Position numbers and translations under genes: made by a program. A DNA stretch of 64,000 nt, from contig MPDE01000003.1 of the NCBI GenBank assembly GCA_001874335.1, positions 186,001 through 250,000 of the forward strand. Reading direction: 5' to 3'. The DNA is from Bacteroidetes bacterium MedPE-SWsnd-G2. GTDB taxonomy: Bacteria > Bacteroidota > Bacteroidia > Flavobacteriales > Flavobacteriaceae. Shown here piece after piece: positions 1 through 8,192 of this stretch. Every line of letters begins with the position of its first letter. Within the stretch, counting starts at the first letter, position 1. The notes under the pieces are model-generated. The model did no database searches. It was not told the DNA's origin and worked only from the letters and a program-made list of their open reading frames with translations.

Positions 1-162
1 TGGTAAATTTTGAGCTTCATTTCTAAAAGGGATGACAATAGAAAAGGTAGATGTGGGTGTTAATCCTTTTAATTGATTTGGTTTTACAGCATCAAAGCCT
101 ATGCTCAATTTAAAAACGAGAATAAGGTAAACTAAAGTTGTTGCTAAGAGTAAAACGGTTAT
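1..162 (-). CDS. Glycosyltransferase family 2, N-terminal part (cut by window edge)
   Basis: Translating the minus strand from about position 171 down to 1 gives an open frame with a hydrophobic N-terminal segment (TVLLLATTLVYLILVFKL) followed by STFSIVIPFRNEAQNLP. The SIVIPFRNEA motif is the usual start of the nucleotide-sugar binding fold in family 2 glycosyltransferases. The protein is probably a membrane-anchored transferase. Its frame overlaps the stop codon of the upstream flippase-like gene, so the two are likely cotranscribed. No ATG, GTG or TTG is present in frame before the membrane segment: the frame opens after a stop at 175-177 and offers only ATC (169-171, 163-165) and ATA (160-162). 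I placed the start at the ATA that overlaps the upstream stop, by analogy with ATGA overlaps; this is uncertain. The C-terminal part lies outside the window. Confidence 0.72.
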   Translation of the reverse strand, partial: MTVLLLATTLVYLILVFKLSIGFDAVKPNQLKGLTPTSTFSIVIPFRNEAQNLP

Positions 163-1133
163 GATAGAGATTCTTTATTATGGAGTTTAAAATTTAGTAC
201 AAAAACGCTTCCTATTATGCTTGGTATAACATAATTTAAAACCCACATGAGCATTATAATAGATAGTGTAGTTAATTCATCTACACCGATTACTGAAAAC
301 AAGAAAACAGCTAAGCTACCTTTCACAACTACTTCTAAAAGTACTATTGATGGAATTATAGATGAGAAAAAATACATTGATGAAATTGCTACCATTGCTT
401 CAAAATACCCTTTTTCAGTTTCAAATATCCGCAGTAAATAGTAAAACTGAAATGTAAAGCAGGCATATTTTAGAAAAGCCATTAAAAAGGTTTTCTGAAC
501 AATTGGTTTAGGTAAACTCGTAAAAAAACGAATGAGAGTTTTAAGAGAGTAGCCTTTTACTTTTATGTCATTTTGTTTTAAGTAAAAATACAAACCACCA
601 ATAATAACCAAGGCAATAACAGAAAAAACTATAATATTTTCATGTTTTAACTCTACACGATTTAATCTGGCAAATGCTAAAGTTCCTAAAACGCCAAAAA
701 TTGTAGTCATACTCATTTGGGCAAAATGACCTAATCCATTTAGCTTAATTATTGAGCCTCTATCTTCCGAAGGATAATTTATAGCTTTAGCTCCATATTC
801 TCCAACTCTATTTGGAGTTAGTAAAGAAGCCGTCATTGATCCTAAGCATTCTGCAAAGGCCTTTTTAAAAGGAATAGGCTTTAGATAAGAGACTAAATTC
901 TGCCATTTTAAAATTTCAAAAGTCCAGTTTAAAACACTTAATGAAATGATTATTAAAATATGCTTTGTAGAGAATACGTTATTCGTTTTTAGCAATTGCA
1001 AAAACGCATTAAAATCTAAGTCTTCATTGTTAACAATTCTATTGTACATAAAATAAAAAGCACCAAGCACAATGCCTATTTTTACAAGCACAAAAAAGAA
1101 ATGTTTAGTTTTGTGTGAACTGGTTGAAGCCAT
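159..1133 (-). CDS. Flippase-like / UPF0104 integral membrane protein
   Basis: This 324-residue protein is rich in membrane helices (for example around residues 13-31, 57-75, 130-150, 165-185 and the last 60 residues). It contains the pattern SMTASLLTPNRVGEYGAKA near residue 95-115, the conserved core of the lysylphosphatidylglycerol synthase transmembrane region / UPF0104 family. Family members without the soluble transferase domain, like this one, are thought to flip or handle lipid-linked substrates in the inner membrane. The next gene downstream on the same strand is a family 2 glycosyltransferase whose frame overlaps this stop codon, which suggests joint work on a lipid-linked sugar. The actual substrate cannot be told from sequence. 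The 76-bp gap to the divergent gene at 1210 must hold both promoters. Confidence 0.8.
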   Translation of the reverse strand: MASTSSHKTKHFFFVLVKIGIVLGAFYFMYNRIVNNEDLDFNAFLQLLKTNNVFSTKHILIIISLSVLNWTFEILKWQNLVSYLKPIPFKKAFAECLGSMTASLLTPNRVGEYGAKAINYPSEDRGSIIKLNGLGHFAQMSMTTIFGVLGTLAFARLNRVELKHENIIVFSVIALVIIGGLYFYLKQNDIKVKGYSLKTLIRFFTSLPKPIVQKTFLMAFLKYACFTFQFYYLLRIFETEKGYFEAMVAISSMYFFSSIIPSIVLLEVVVKGSLAVFLFSVIGVDELTTLSIIMLMWVLNYVIPSIIGSVFVLNFKLHNKESLS

Positions 1134-1209
1134 TTTTTAGTTTCAAGTAAAATTGGATTAAAAGCAATACTAAATTGTAATATAACGTACAAATTAACAA
1201 TTATATACC

Positions 1210-1848
1210 ATGCCTTCAAAAAAATCAATTAGAATTACATACCTGCTGTTCCTATTCGTTTTTATAACTTCCTTACAAAGTTTTGGACAGCGTGATACGA
1301 GTATTTTAAAAGCGCAACTGGCTTTAGGTGTAAATATGCCATCTTCATCAGGTTTTGTTGAAGGTTTTGAATCTAAAGGTGTAAACTTTCCAACTGTAAA
1401 TTTAGGGTTGCAATATATGTTTAAGCAACAATTAGGTGTGAAATTGGATTACGGTTATAATAAAATTAAAAGCAGCGATGAATCTCTTGATTTTGAAGTT
1501 AATTACTCAAGAATTAATGCGCAGTTTGTGTATGATGCTACTTCTGATTTAAGGTTTTTACCGTCCCATATTGGGTTGGTAGCGCATTTAGGTCCTGGGT
1601 ATTCATTCTCAAAGCCTTTAAATGTTTACGGGAATAACGATACTTCATTTTTTAATTCAATTGTTGGATTAGAATTGCATTATGCCGTACAAGAACGCAT
1701 GTCGTTTTATTTAGATACGGCTTATATTTTTGCTTTTAGCGATAATTTTGATCCCACTACCTCAGGTAATGGATCTTTTAATGGAGATATGTTAACTATT
1801 ACTTTGGGAATTTCATTCTCTCTTAGTGGATGTCAAACGTGTAATTAA
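1210..1848 (+). CDS. Outer-membrane beta-barrel protein
   Basis: The 212-residue product starts with a signal peptide (a lysine-rich start, then YLLFLFVFITSLQSFGQ, cleavage expected after the FGQ). The rest consists of alternating short polar and aromatic strands (GLQYMFKQQLGVKLDYGY, FNSIVGLELHYAVQERMSF) typical of small eight-stranded barrels of the OmpA/OmpW type. There is no OmpA peptidoglycan-binding domain. It ends with GISFSLSGCQTCN, so the last strand is followed by a short Cys-containing tail rather than the usual terminal aromatic residue, which is slightly unusual. The stop codon abuts the ruvC start codon with no gap, so they are probably on one transcript. Function beyond outer-membrane location is unknown. 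Confidence 0.75.
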   Translation: MPSKKSIRITYLLFLFVFITSLQSFGQRDTSILKAQLALGVNMPSSSGFVEGFESKGVNFPTVNLGLQYMFKQQLGVKLDYGYNKIKSSDESLDFEVNYSRINAQFVYDATSDLRFLPSHIGLVAHLGPGYSFSKPLNVYGNNDTSFFNSIVGLELHYAVQERMSFYLDTAYIFAFSDNFDPTTSGNGSFNGDMLTITLGISFSLSGCQTCN

Positions 1849-2403
1849 ATGAGTAAAGAGAAAATTATATTAGGTATTGATCCCGGGACAACAATTATGG
1901 GATTTGGTTTGATAAAGGTCGTAGGGAAAACGATGAGTTTTGTTCAGATGAATGAATTGAACTTAAAAAAATACGACGATCATTATTTAAAATTGAAACT
2001 CATTTTTGAGCGAACAATAGAGTTAATTGATACACATCATCCAGACGAAATTGCTATTGAGGCGCCATTCTTTGGGAAAAATGTTCAAAGTATGCTAAAA
2101 TTAGGTCGTGCTCAAGGAGTGGCCATGGCCGCCGGATTGTCGCGAGAGGTGCCTATTACAGAATATTTGCCTAAAAAAATAAAAATGGCGATTACAGGAA
2201 ACGGTAATGCTAGTAAGGAGCAGGTGGCAAAAATGCTTCAAAGTGTTTTAGGTCTTAAAACCCTTCCAAAAAATTTAGATGCCACCGATGGTTTGGCAGC
2301 AGCAGTTTGTCATTTTTATAATCAAGGTCGTGTTGAGGTTGGTAAAAACTATTCAGGTTGGAGTAGTTTTGTGAAACAAAACGAAAAAAGAGTGAAGCAA
2401 TAA
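1849..2403 (+). CDS. ruvC: Holliday junction resolvase RuvC
   Basis: RuvC cuts four-way DNA junctions symmetrically together with the RuvAB branch-migration motor in recombinational repair. The 184-residue length is normal. The RNase H-like fold is marked by ILGIDPGTT near the N-terminus (catalytic Asp11), [10 protein letters not shown] near residue 68 (catalytic Glu), and [15 protein letters not shown] near the C-terminus with the last acidic ligands. [10 protein letters not shown] is the usual DNA-contacting stretch. The start is the ATG directly after the stop of the barrel-protein gene. The stop overlaps the hemW start by one base, which points to translational coupling. Confidence 0.95.
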   Translation: MSKEKIILGIDPGTTIMGFGLIKVVGKTMSFVQMNELNLKKYDDHYLKLKLIFERTIELIDTHHPDEIAIEAPFFGKNVQSMLKLGRAQGVAMAAGLSREVPITEYLPKKIKMAITGNGNASKEQVAKMLQSVLGLKTLPKNLDATDGLAAAVCHFYNQGRVEVGKNYSGWSSFVKQNEKRVKQ

Positions 2404-3539
2404 TGGCGGGTATATATTTACATATTCCGTTTTGTAAGCAAGCTTGTTTTTATTGTGACTTCCACTTTTCAACCAATTTCGGAAAGAAGTCTGAAATGGT
2501 AGAAGCTATAAAAAAGGAATTGAGCTTGCGAGCAAATGAACTTGAAGGTCAAAAAATAGAAACCATATACTTCGGGGGTGGAACACCAAGTGTTTTGTCC
2601 ATTGATGAAATTCAAGATCTTCTTAAAGCTATTAAGGATCAGTTTGAAGTGACTAATTCTCCAGAAATAACTTTAGAAGCTAACCCAGACGATTTAGATT
2701 CAGAAACTTTACAAAAGCTTTCAAAAACTGCTATAAATAGATTAAGTATAGGTGTGCAGTCTTTTAATGAAAACGATTTAAAAATCATGAATCGTGCTCA
2801 TAATGGAACCGAGGCTATCGAGTGTTTAAAAGAAGCCTCGCAATTATTTGATAACATCACTATCGATTTAATTTATGGCGTTCCTGGTATGACTTTAGAG
2901 CAATGGGATCTTAATATCAGGACGGCTTTAAGGTTTGGTGTAAATCATATTTCGAGTTATGCTTTGACCGTAGAACCTAAAACGGTATTGGCTCATAAAA
3001 TTAAAAAAGGAGAATACGACAATCCAGATGAAGCTGAAGCTGCGAAGCATTTTCATCATTTGGTAGATGTATGTAATTCTGAAGGATTTGTACATTACGA
3101 AATTTCTAATTTTGGAAAACCAGACTATTTCTCAAAACACAACACTTCGTATTGGAAAGGGGTTGATTATTTGGGGGTTGGTCCATCTGCTCATTCCTTT
3201 AATGGCAAGCAACGCTCTTGGAATATTTCTAATAATTCAAAGTATTTAAAAGCCATTAATGCTAATCAATTACCATTGACTATTGAGGATTTAACGGTTT
3301 CAGATCAGTATAACGAATATGTTATGACGGGATTGAGAACCATTTGGGGTGTGTCATTTACTGTTATTCTTGAAAAATTTGGAGCCTCTTATTTAAGTCA
3401 TATGCAATTGTGTGCTCAACCATTTATTGATAACGGTAAGCTGAAACTCATTACAAAAAATGATAATCAATTTTTGCTCACTACAGAGCAAGGTAAGTTT
3501 TTTGCTGACGGCATTGCTTCAGAGTTGTTTATGATTTAG
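2403..3539 (+). CDS. hemW: Radical SAM protein HemW (heme chaperone)
   Basis: The N-terminus reads GIYLHIPFCKQACFYCDFH, giving the radical SAM cluster motif CxxxCxxC (Cys11, Cys15, Cys18). The residue two positions after the third Cys is Phe, not the extra Cys of true HemN coproporphyrinogen oxidase, so this is HemW rather than HemN. Further family motifs are ETIYFGGGTPSVL, EANPDDL, RLSIGVQSF and IDLIYGVPGMT, followed by a HemN-type C-terminal domain. HemW binds heme and is thought to deliver it to membrane targets; older databases call it oxygen-independent coproporphyrinogen III oxidase. The length, 378 residues, is typical. It overlaps ruvC by one base. Confidence 0.93.
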   Translation: MAGIYLHIPFCKQACFYCDFHFSTNFGKKSEMVEAIKKELSLRANELEGQKIETIYFGGGTPSVLSIDEIQDLLKAIKDQFEVTNSPEITLEANPDDLDSETLQKLSKTAINRLSIGVQSFNENDLKIMNRAHNGTEAIECLKEASQLFDNITIDLIYGVPGMTLEQWDLNIRTALRFGVNHISSYALTVEPKTVLAHKIKKGEYDNPDEAEAAKHFHHLVDVCNSEGFVHYEISNFGKPDYFSKHNTSYWKGVDYLGVGPSAHSFNGKQRSWNISNNSKYLKAINANQLPLTIEDLTVSDQYNEYVMTGLRTIWGVSFTVILEKFGASYLSHMQLCAQPFIDNGKLKLITKNDNQFLLTTEQGKFFADGIASELFMI

Positions 3540-3551
3540 TGGTATTAGAAA

Positions 3552-3580
3552 TTGAATGTCTTCAAAATGAATTATCTTTG
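3552..3580 (+). promoter_or_regulatory. Predicted promoter, Bacteroidota type
   Basis: TTG at 3552-3554 and TATCTTTG at 3573-3580 are separated by 18 bp, close to the Bacteroidota consensus TTG-N19-TAnnTTTG. It lies just after the hemW stop and 34 bp before the cyclase-family gene, so that gene and those behind it probably start a new transcript here. Confidence 0.6.
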
Positions 3581-3614
3581 AATGGATACATCAACTATAA
3601 TTTCAACACCATAA

Positions 3615-4361
3615 ATGATAGCTTCAATACAATATAATTCGAAAAAACATAATATAGACTTGAGTAAGCCTTTAGATATTTCTATGCCTTTAATTGGTAG
3701 TGAAAAAAATGTAAATGCTTGGTATATTGGCCCGCCTAAAATAGAACCTGTAGCAACCGAAGATTGGGTTGGAAGTGTGGCGCAAGGAGCCGATGTAAAC
3801 TTCAATAATATTACGTTTAATCCGCACTCTCATGGGACGCATACCGAATGCGTGGGTCATATTACTGAAAAGTTTTATTCTGTAAATAAATTACTCAAAC
3901 AATATTTCTTTTTTGCCGAGGTGATTACAGTTGTGCCTGAAAAATTAGGAGAGGACTTAGTTATATCTAAAAAGCAACTACAGTTTGCTATTGGTAATAA
4001 AAAACGTGAAGCCATTATAATTAGAACCTTGCCAAATATAGCCGATAAAAAAAGCGCACAATATTCAAATACTAATCCACCATTTTTGTTAGAAGAAGCT
4101 GCTCTTTATTTGAAGAAAAAAAATGTAAAACATTTGTTGATTGATTTGCCGAGTGTTGATAAAGAAAAGGATGATGGCCTTCTTTTAGCGCATAATGCAT
4201 TTTGGAATACCTCAGGTAAATTGCGTTTAGATGCAACTATTACAGAGTTTATTTATGTACCAAATACAGTTGAGGATGGGACTTATTTTTTAAATATTCA
4301 AATGGCACCGTTTCAAAATGATGCTTCTCCAAGCAGACCCGTTTTATACCGCATTGAATAA
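3615..4361 (+). CDS. Cyclase family protein (kynurenine formamidase-like metal hydrolase)
   Basis: The 248-residue protein carries HSHGTHTECVGH at about residue 73-84, matching the metal-binding HxGTHxDxxxH signature of the cyclase family (PF04199) with Glu in place of the usual Asp. Bacterial kynurenine formamidase and various cyclic amide hydrolases belong to this family. No signal peptide is visible, so it should act in the cytoplasm. The residue after the metal site is VGH instead of the common PxH. No tryptophan catabolic genes lie nearby, so kynurenine formamidase activity is not supported by context. The start at 3615 directly follows an in-frame stop, so no longer form is possible. 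Confidence 0.8.
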   Translation: MIASIQYNSKKHNIDLSKPLDISMPLIGSEKNVNAWYIGPPKIEPVATEDWVGSVAQGADVNFNNITFNPHSHGTHTECVGHITEKFYSVNKLLKQYFFFAEVITVVPEKLGEDLVISKKQLQFAIGNKKREAIIIRTLPNIADKKSAQYSNTNPPFLLEEAALYLKKKNVKHLLIDLPSVDKEKDDGLLLAHNAFWNTSGKLRLDATITEFIYVPNTVEDGTYFLNIQMAPFQNDASPSRPVLYRIE

Positions 4362-4368
4362 TTGATTT

Positions 4369-4968
4369 ATGACATTACTTGAAGGCATATTATTGGGCGC
4401 TTTAGTTGGAGTAGTAGGCATAGGATGTTTGTGGTACTTTAAATTCAAGGCACAACAAAACTCGCAAAGTCGCTTGCTTATTGAAAACATGAAAGCGGTA
4501 AGTAAATACATTTCTGTTGAGGGTGATTTTGCAGAAATTTACGAGTTCGAGGATGTCAAACAGCGTTTCTTAAAACTGGTTTCAAGTAAGAAAAAGGCGC
4601 TTGTGGTGGTAGATGCTAAAGCTTACGTGGGCTTTGATTTTACGAAAGTTGAATTTTTGGCTAATCCGTCTTCAAAACAAATAGTTTTAAAATCTTTTCC
4701 TAAAGCAGAGGTTATTTCTATAGCTACTGATATTAAATATTACGATGTTAAAAACGGAGTGTTTAATAAATTTGAAGCTGCCGATTTAACTGAACTTAAC
4801 GAAAAGGCTAAGGCTCATATATTATCCAAAATTCCAGAATCCGATTTGTTTTCAGCTGCCGAAAAGGAGATCATTAGAACCTTGTCTATTATGGGGAAAT
4901 TGGCAAGCTCGGTAGGTTGGGAATTGGATGTTTCTAAGTTTAAACACAATTCAAAATTAAAGTCGTAA
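4369..4968 (+). CDS. DUF4230 domain-containing membrane-anchored protein
   Basis: This 199-residue protein has one N-terminal membrane helix (residues 5-25, LEGILLGALVGVVGIGCLWYF) and an outside domain that resembles DUF4230. Characteristic stretches are FAEIYEFEDVKQRFLKLVSSKKKALVVVDAKAYVG, summarised here as a GDFAEIYEFED segment followed by ALVVVDAKAYVGFD. The function of this family is unknown. It follows the cyclase gene by 7 bp and precedes the MmcQ-like gene by 4 bp, so the three are likely one operon. Confidence 0.75.
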   Translation: MTLLEGILLGALVGVVGIGCLWYFKFKAQQNSQSRLLIENMKAVSKYISVEGDFAEIYEFEDVKQRFLKLVSSKKKALVVVDAKAYVGFDFTKVEFLANPSSKQIVLKSFPKAEVISIATDIKYYDVKNGVFNKFEAADLTELNEKAKAHILSKIPESDLFSAAEKEIIRTLSIMGKLASSVGWELDVSKFKHNSKLKS

Positions 4969-4972
4969 AACA

Positions 4973-5335
4973 ATGAATATAGAACTTGTCCGAGATTATT
5001 GTTTGAATAAGGCAGAAGTGACCGAAGAGTTCCCTTTTGATAAAGATACTTTGGTGTTTAAGGTTTTAGGTAAAATGTTTGCTTTGGTTGGCTTAGAGAA
5101 ATGGGAAAAAGGAGAGAAATCTATTAATTTAAAGTGCGACCCAGAGTATTCTCAAGAATTGAGAGCAGAATATGATAGTATCTATCCCGGTTTTCATATG
5201 AATAAAAAACATTGGAACACCGTAGGTCTAAATGATTCTTCCATTACTTTTAAATTTCTATGTCATTTAATAGATCATTCTTATGATCGCGTAGTTTTAG
5301 CAATGCCCAAAAAGATGAGGGATAAGCTTAAATAA
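4973..5335 (+). CDS. MmcQ/YjbR family protein
   Basis: The 120-residue protein matches the YjbR/MmcQ fold: an N-terminal helix with EEFPFDKDTLVFKVLGKMFALV, the middle INLKCDPEYSQELRAEYDSI segment, and the central GFHMNKKHWNTVGL motif shared by the family (these motifs are quoted in pieces). Length and motif order are normal. The E. coli relative YjbR has a CyaY-like fold and is often called a DNA-binding protein, but its role is not settled. It is cytoplasmic and lies 4 bp behind the DUF4230 gene. Confidence 0.85.
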   Translation: MNIELVRDYCLNKAEVTEEFPFDKDTLVFKVLGKMFALVGLEKWEKGEKSINLKCDPEYSQELRAEYDSIYPGFHMNKKHWNTVGLNDSSITFKFLCHLIDHSYDRVVLAMPKKMRDKLK

Positions 5336-5340
5336 TACCG

Positions 5341-5348
5341 TATTTTTG
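5341..5348 (+). promoter_or_regulatory. Predicted -7 box (TAnnTTTG) for the PhnA-like gene
   Basis: TATTTTTG matches the Bacteroidota -7 consensus and stands 20 bp before the ATG at 5369. No TTG is found at the usual distance upstream, so the promoter is only partly supported. Confidence 0.4.
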
Positions 5349-5368
5349 CATAAACTTAATATAACAGT

Positions 5369-5947
5369 ATGAGTGTTCTAAAATCATTAGAAGAAAGAAG
5401 CGGGTCAAAATGTGAATTGTGTGGTTCTCAAGATAATTTGTCTATTTACGAGGTGCCGCCTGTGTCAACCGGTGGAGTAGATGGTAGCGTGTTGACATGC
5501 AATACGTGCAAGTCGCAAATTGAAGATCCAGAAATTACAGATGCAAACCATTGGAGGTGTTTAAATGATAGCATGTGGAGTGAATTTAGAGCTGTAAAAG
5601 CGGTTGCTTGGCGCATGCTTAGTAGGCTTAAATCTGAAGGTTGGACTCAAGATCTATTGGATATGATGTATTTGGAAGAAGATGAATTAAAGTGGGCTCA
5701 GGCAACTGGTGAAGGCTTAGACGAAAGCGAAAAACTTATTCACAGAGATTCTAACGGAGTAATTCTTGAAGCCGGTGATTCGGTGGTTTTAATCAAAGAT
5801 TTAAAAGTAAAAGGATCAAGTATGGTTGCGAAACAAGGTACTGCTGTAAGACGTATTTCTTTAGATCGTGACAATGCCGAATTTATTGAAGGAAAAGTAG
5901 ATGGACAACATATCGTTATTATCACTAAATACGTGAAAAAACTGTAA
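5369..5947 (+). CDS. PhnA-like zinc-ribbon protein
   Basis: The 192-residue product has an N-terminal zinc ribbon with two Cys pairs (CELCGS at 15-18 and CNTCKS near 44-47) and a C-terminal PhnA domain (residues about 125-192) with DSNGVILEAGDSVVLIKDL, VKGSS and DNAEFIEGKVDGQ. PhnA-family proteins were named for a gene near the E. coli phosphonate operon, but they are not needed for phosphonate use and their role is unknown. No phosphonate genes are nearby. The segment between the two domains, rich in Trp and acidic residues, is typical of the longer Bacteroidota form. Confidence 0.85.
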   Translation: MSVLKSLEERSGSKCELCGSQDNLSIYEVPPVSTGGVDGSVLTCNTCKSQIEDPEITDANHWRCLNDSMWSEFRAVKAVAWRMLSRLKSEGWTQDLLDMMYLEEDELKWAQATGEGLDESEKLIHRDSNGVILEAGDSVVLIKDLKVKGSSMVAKQGTAVRRISLDRDNAEFIEGKVDGQHIVIITKYVKKL

Positions 5948-5973
5948 CCGAAAATTTAATATTTATAGATTTT

Positions 5974-6006
5974 AGAGAACTATTATAAGTAGTTCTCTTT
6001 TTTTTG
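5974..6006 (+). terminator. Rho-independent terminator after the PhnA-like gene
   Basis: A 9-bp perfect stem (AGAGAACTA at 5974-5982, TAGTTCTCT at 5990-5998) with a 7-nt loop is followed by a run of nine T residues. It closes the gene set ending at 5947. Confidence 0.85.
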
Positions 6007-6263
6007 GTTTTAACTCTTCTGAATCTGATTGTTGTAGTGATGTAAGTGGAGTGAAATCTTCATTTTACGATTCATTAATTGGCACTAACAGTTTTCAATT
6101 TTAAGTTATTGTTTGTTTTTATTGGGGTTTAATGCATTCTTGGGTGCTGAAGTCTAAATTTATTATTAGTTTATTTTTTTAACATAATTATTAAAAAATA
6201 TCATGTTGTTTGGTTTTTGTATGGGTGTATTTTTATTAAAATGACAAAATAATCACGAATTTT
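6007..6263. other. AT-rich intergenic region without recognisable gene
   Basis: This stretch between the terminator and the 15-bp repeat array shows no plausible ORF or RNA gene. It presumably carries the promoter for the T9SS cargo gene at 6339, but no clear TTG/TAnnTTTG pair is visible. Confidence 0.5.
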
Positions 6264-6330
6264 GTAAAACTAACAATAGTAAAACTAACAATAGTAAAAC
6301 TAACAATAGTAAAACTAACAATAGTAAAAC
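6264..6330. repeat. Tandem repeat, 15-bp unit, about 4.5 copies
   Basis: The unit GTAAAACTAACAATA is repeated perfectly at 6264-6278, 6279-6293, 6294-6308 and 6309-6323, followed by a partial GTAAAAC (6324-6330). The array ends 8 bp before the ATG of the T9SS cargo gene, so it lies in its promoter or leader. Perfect identity suggests recent expansion. Confidence 0.95.
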
Positions 6331-6338
6331 CACATGTT

Positions 6339-7193
6339 ATGAAAAAAAACTACGCTTATATTATTTTGTTCCTTTTTGTAGGATCAATTGGTTTTTCCCA
6401 AAATACAGTTACCGTTGATGGTAGTGGTGTTTGGATTGGATATGCCAATGTTTTTGATTTGCCAGCCGATGGAGGTGGCTATCAATTTGGAAGTGGATGG
6501 GCTTTAGGAGATATAAAAAGTACCGTTGATGCAGGAAGCAATACTGTGACTCTGCAACCAAATTATAATACATATAATGCAACCGATGCTTATTGGACTG
6601 ACCCAGTTACCTTAGAAGGAAATAAAACTTTTGAGGGAAATACGTATTTAGAAGATGATACTTTGGCTGGTAGTGACTTGACATTTACAGGTAATGTATC
6701 TTCTTATACCATAGATGGAGCATATTCGGTTATCGCGTTTATTAAGGTATTTAATGCCGATTATAGTGTGTTAAAACAGGAGGATGTTCCGTTGGTTGAT
6801 GGAATGGACTTTTCAGTCGTTTATACCAATGTTGAGGCAGGAGATGCTCATGTGCAATATGGTTTTCAAGTGTTAGGTCCAAATGCAAACCCAACTGATG
6901 AAGCAGCCCTTGGAAGCGTTGTTGTAGAAGCTGTAGCATTAAGTTTGGATGATGTAGTAAAAGCAGATTCTTTCAAATTATTCCCTAACCCATCAAGTTC
7001 AGAATTACAGTTTAACGCATCACAAGTAGTAGATCATATTACAATATATGATGTGTTAGGAAAACAAGTTTCTGCATTTACACCAAATGCAACTTCAGAT
7101 ATAATTGAAATTGAAAACCTACCTAAAGGTATTTATTTAATGAGAGTTAGTATTGATAATAGCGTTCGCACAGAGCGATTCGTAAAGAATTAG
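6339..7193 (+). CDS. Secreted protein with T9SS type A sorting domain
   Basis: This 284-residue protein has a signal peptide (MKKNYAYIILFLFVGSIGFS) and a C-terminal type IX sorting domain of about 75 residues: FKLFPNPSSSELQF, then IYDVLGKQV, LPKGIYLMRV and the basic end ERFVKN. The protein is therefore expected to cross the outer membrane through the T9SS and be released or anchored at the surface. The middle (residues 22-205) is rich in Gly, Asn, Thr and aromatic residues, with VWIGYANVFDLPADGGGY and a likely beta-sandwich pattern; it belongs to no family I recognise. The gene stands alone, with a tandem repeat before it and a terminator after it. Confidence 0.85.
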   Translation: MKKNYAYIILFLFVGSIGFSQNTVTVDGSGVWIGYANVFDLPADGGGYQFGSGWALGDIKSTVDAGSNTVTLQPNYNTYNATDAYWTDPVTLEGNKTFEGNTYLEDDTLAGSDLTFTGNVSSYTIDGAYSVIAFIKVFNADYSVLKQEDVPLVDGMDFSVVYTNVEAGDAHVQYGFQVLGPNANPTDEAALGSVVVEAVALSLDDVVKADSFKLFPNPSSSELQFNASQVVDHITIYDVLGKQVSAFTPNATSDIIEIENLPKGIYLMRVSIDNSVRTERFVKN

Positions 7194-7218
7194 ATGTTAG
7201 ATTATTTAGTTGATAAGA

Positions 7219-7258
7219 GTGTCACTAGAAAGTTAGTTCTTTCTTTTGGCACTTTTTT
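7219..7258 (+). terminator. Rho-independent terminator of the T9SS cargo gene
   Basis: An imperfect 14-bp stem (7219-7232 with 7239-7252, two internal mismatches and one G-T pair) with a 6-nt loop is followed by six T residues (7253-7258). It reaches the last base of the convergent AraC-type gene. Confidence 0.65.
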
Positions 7259-8106
7259 CATGAATAAACTTCTCCTTTAAAAGCTAATGGTGTTACTTGT
7301 TTTATATACTTAAACTGCCGGTTAAAATGAGAGGTGTTGTTATAACCAGACATCAACGCTATTTCAGTAATACTTGTGTCTTTATCTGTTCTTAAAAGTT
7401 TACATGCATGTTCTATTCTAAGCTCATTTAAAAATTGAGAATAAGTTTTGTTTGTCCGTTGTTTAAAGTATTTGCAAAATGCATTTTTGGTCATAAAAGA
7501 TATTTCCGCAATATCATCTAAAGTGATCTTCTCGGTATAATGATTAAATGTATAATCAAAAATTGCACGCATCCGGTGACCCGTGTTATCAGAATATTGC
7601 GTCTTGTTATTTAATACAGATAGAGGCAAGCAATTGGAATTACCGCTTAATTCAATAATTTCAAGCAAGGTTTTAAATCTGTTAAATGAATTGGCATTGG
7701 GCAGTCGGTTAAATAACGTATTAAAGCGGTCTAAATTTGTGATAGGCTGTATGCCATTTGCAAGACTTCTGAAAAAAGGTTGGAATTCTTCAAATTCTTT
7801 TAGATCGAATAATCCTTTTCCAAAACTATCCATTTTAAAAAACAGGCTATACATTGTAATGGTATTATTGGGATTAGAATCGGCCTTGAAGACATGTGCT
7901 AAATGACTACCGAGAAAGAATAATTGTCCTTCCTTAAACTCTGTAATGGTATTTCCAACGATTACCGTACCTCTTCCTTTTTTTATAAAACTTAGTTGAA
8001 AATCTTCGTGTTCATGGAACTTGTCATAGAATTCTGTTCCTTCATCAATTTGGAAAATGAGAGCTTCATTTTGAGGTTTAGGTATGGTAAATGGCTGAAT
8101 TTTCAT
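7258..8106 (-). CDS. AraC-family regulator, probable control of the hydroxyproline operon
   Basis: The 282-residue protein has an N-terminal cupin-like sensor domain (residues about 10-140, with FHEHEDFQLSFIKKGRG and LFFLGSHLAHVF) and a C-terminal double helix-turn-helix of the AraC type (residues about 185-280). The first helix-turn-helix contains ITLDDIAEISFMTKNAFCKYF, quoted here for its core DDIAEISFMTKNAF, and the second contains ITEIALMSGYNNTSHFNRQFK. It is divergent from the hydroxyproline catabolic operon across a 176-bp gap, the standard arrangement for an activator that senses the pathway substrate or an intermediate. That it responds to hydroxyproline is inference. Confidence 0.85.
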   Translation of the reverse strand: MKIQPFTIPKPQNEALIFQIDEGTEFYDKFHEHEDFQLSFIKKGRGTVIVGNTITEFKEGQLFFLGSHLAHVFKADSNPNNTITMYSLFFKMDSFGKGLFDLKEFEEFQPFFRSLANGIQPITNLDRFNTLFNRLPNANSFNRFKTLLEIIELSGNSNCLPLSVLNNKTQYSDNTGHRMRAIFDYTFNHYTEKITLDDIAEISFMTKNAFCKYFKQRTNKTYSQFLNELRIEHACKLLRTDKDTSITEIALMSGYNNTSHFNRQFKYIKQVTPLAFKGEVYS

Positions 8107-8192
8107 CTCTATCTAAGTTACAACTTCCAATTATATTTGATTTTATTTATTGTATTAAATTATGCAAATATTATCAAAATTAATTCATATAC

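Noticed and set aside
2403-3539. Oxygen-independent coproporphyrinogen III oxidase (HemN)
   Set aside because: The Cys two positions after CxxxCxxC, needed in HemN, is Phe here, so HemW is the better call.
6264-6330. Short regular repeats as a CRISPR array
   Set aside because: The 15-bp units are directly adjacent without spacers and no cas genes are nearby; it is a simple tandem repeat.
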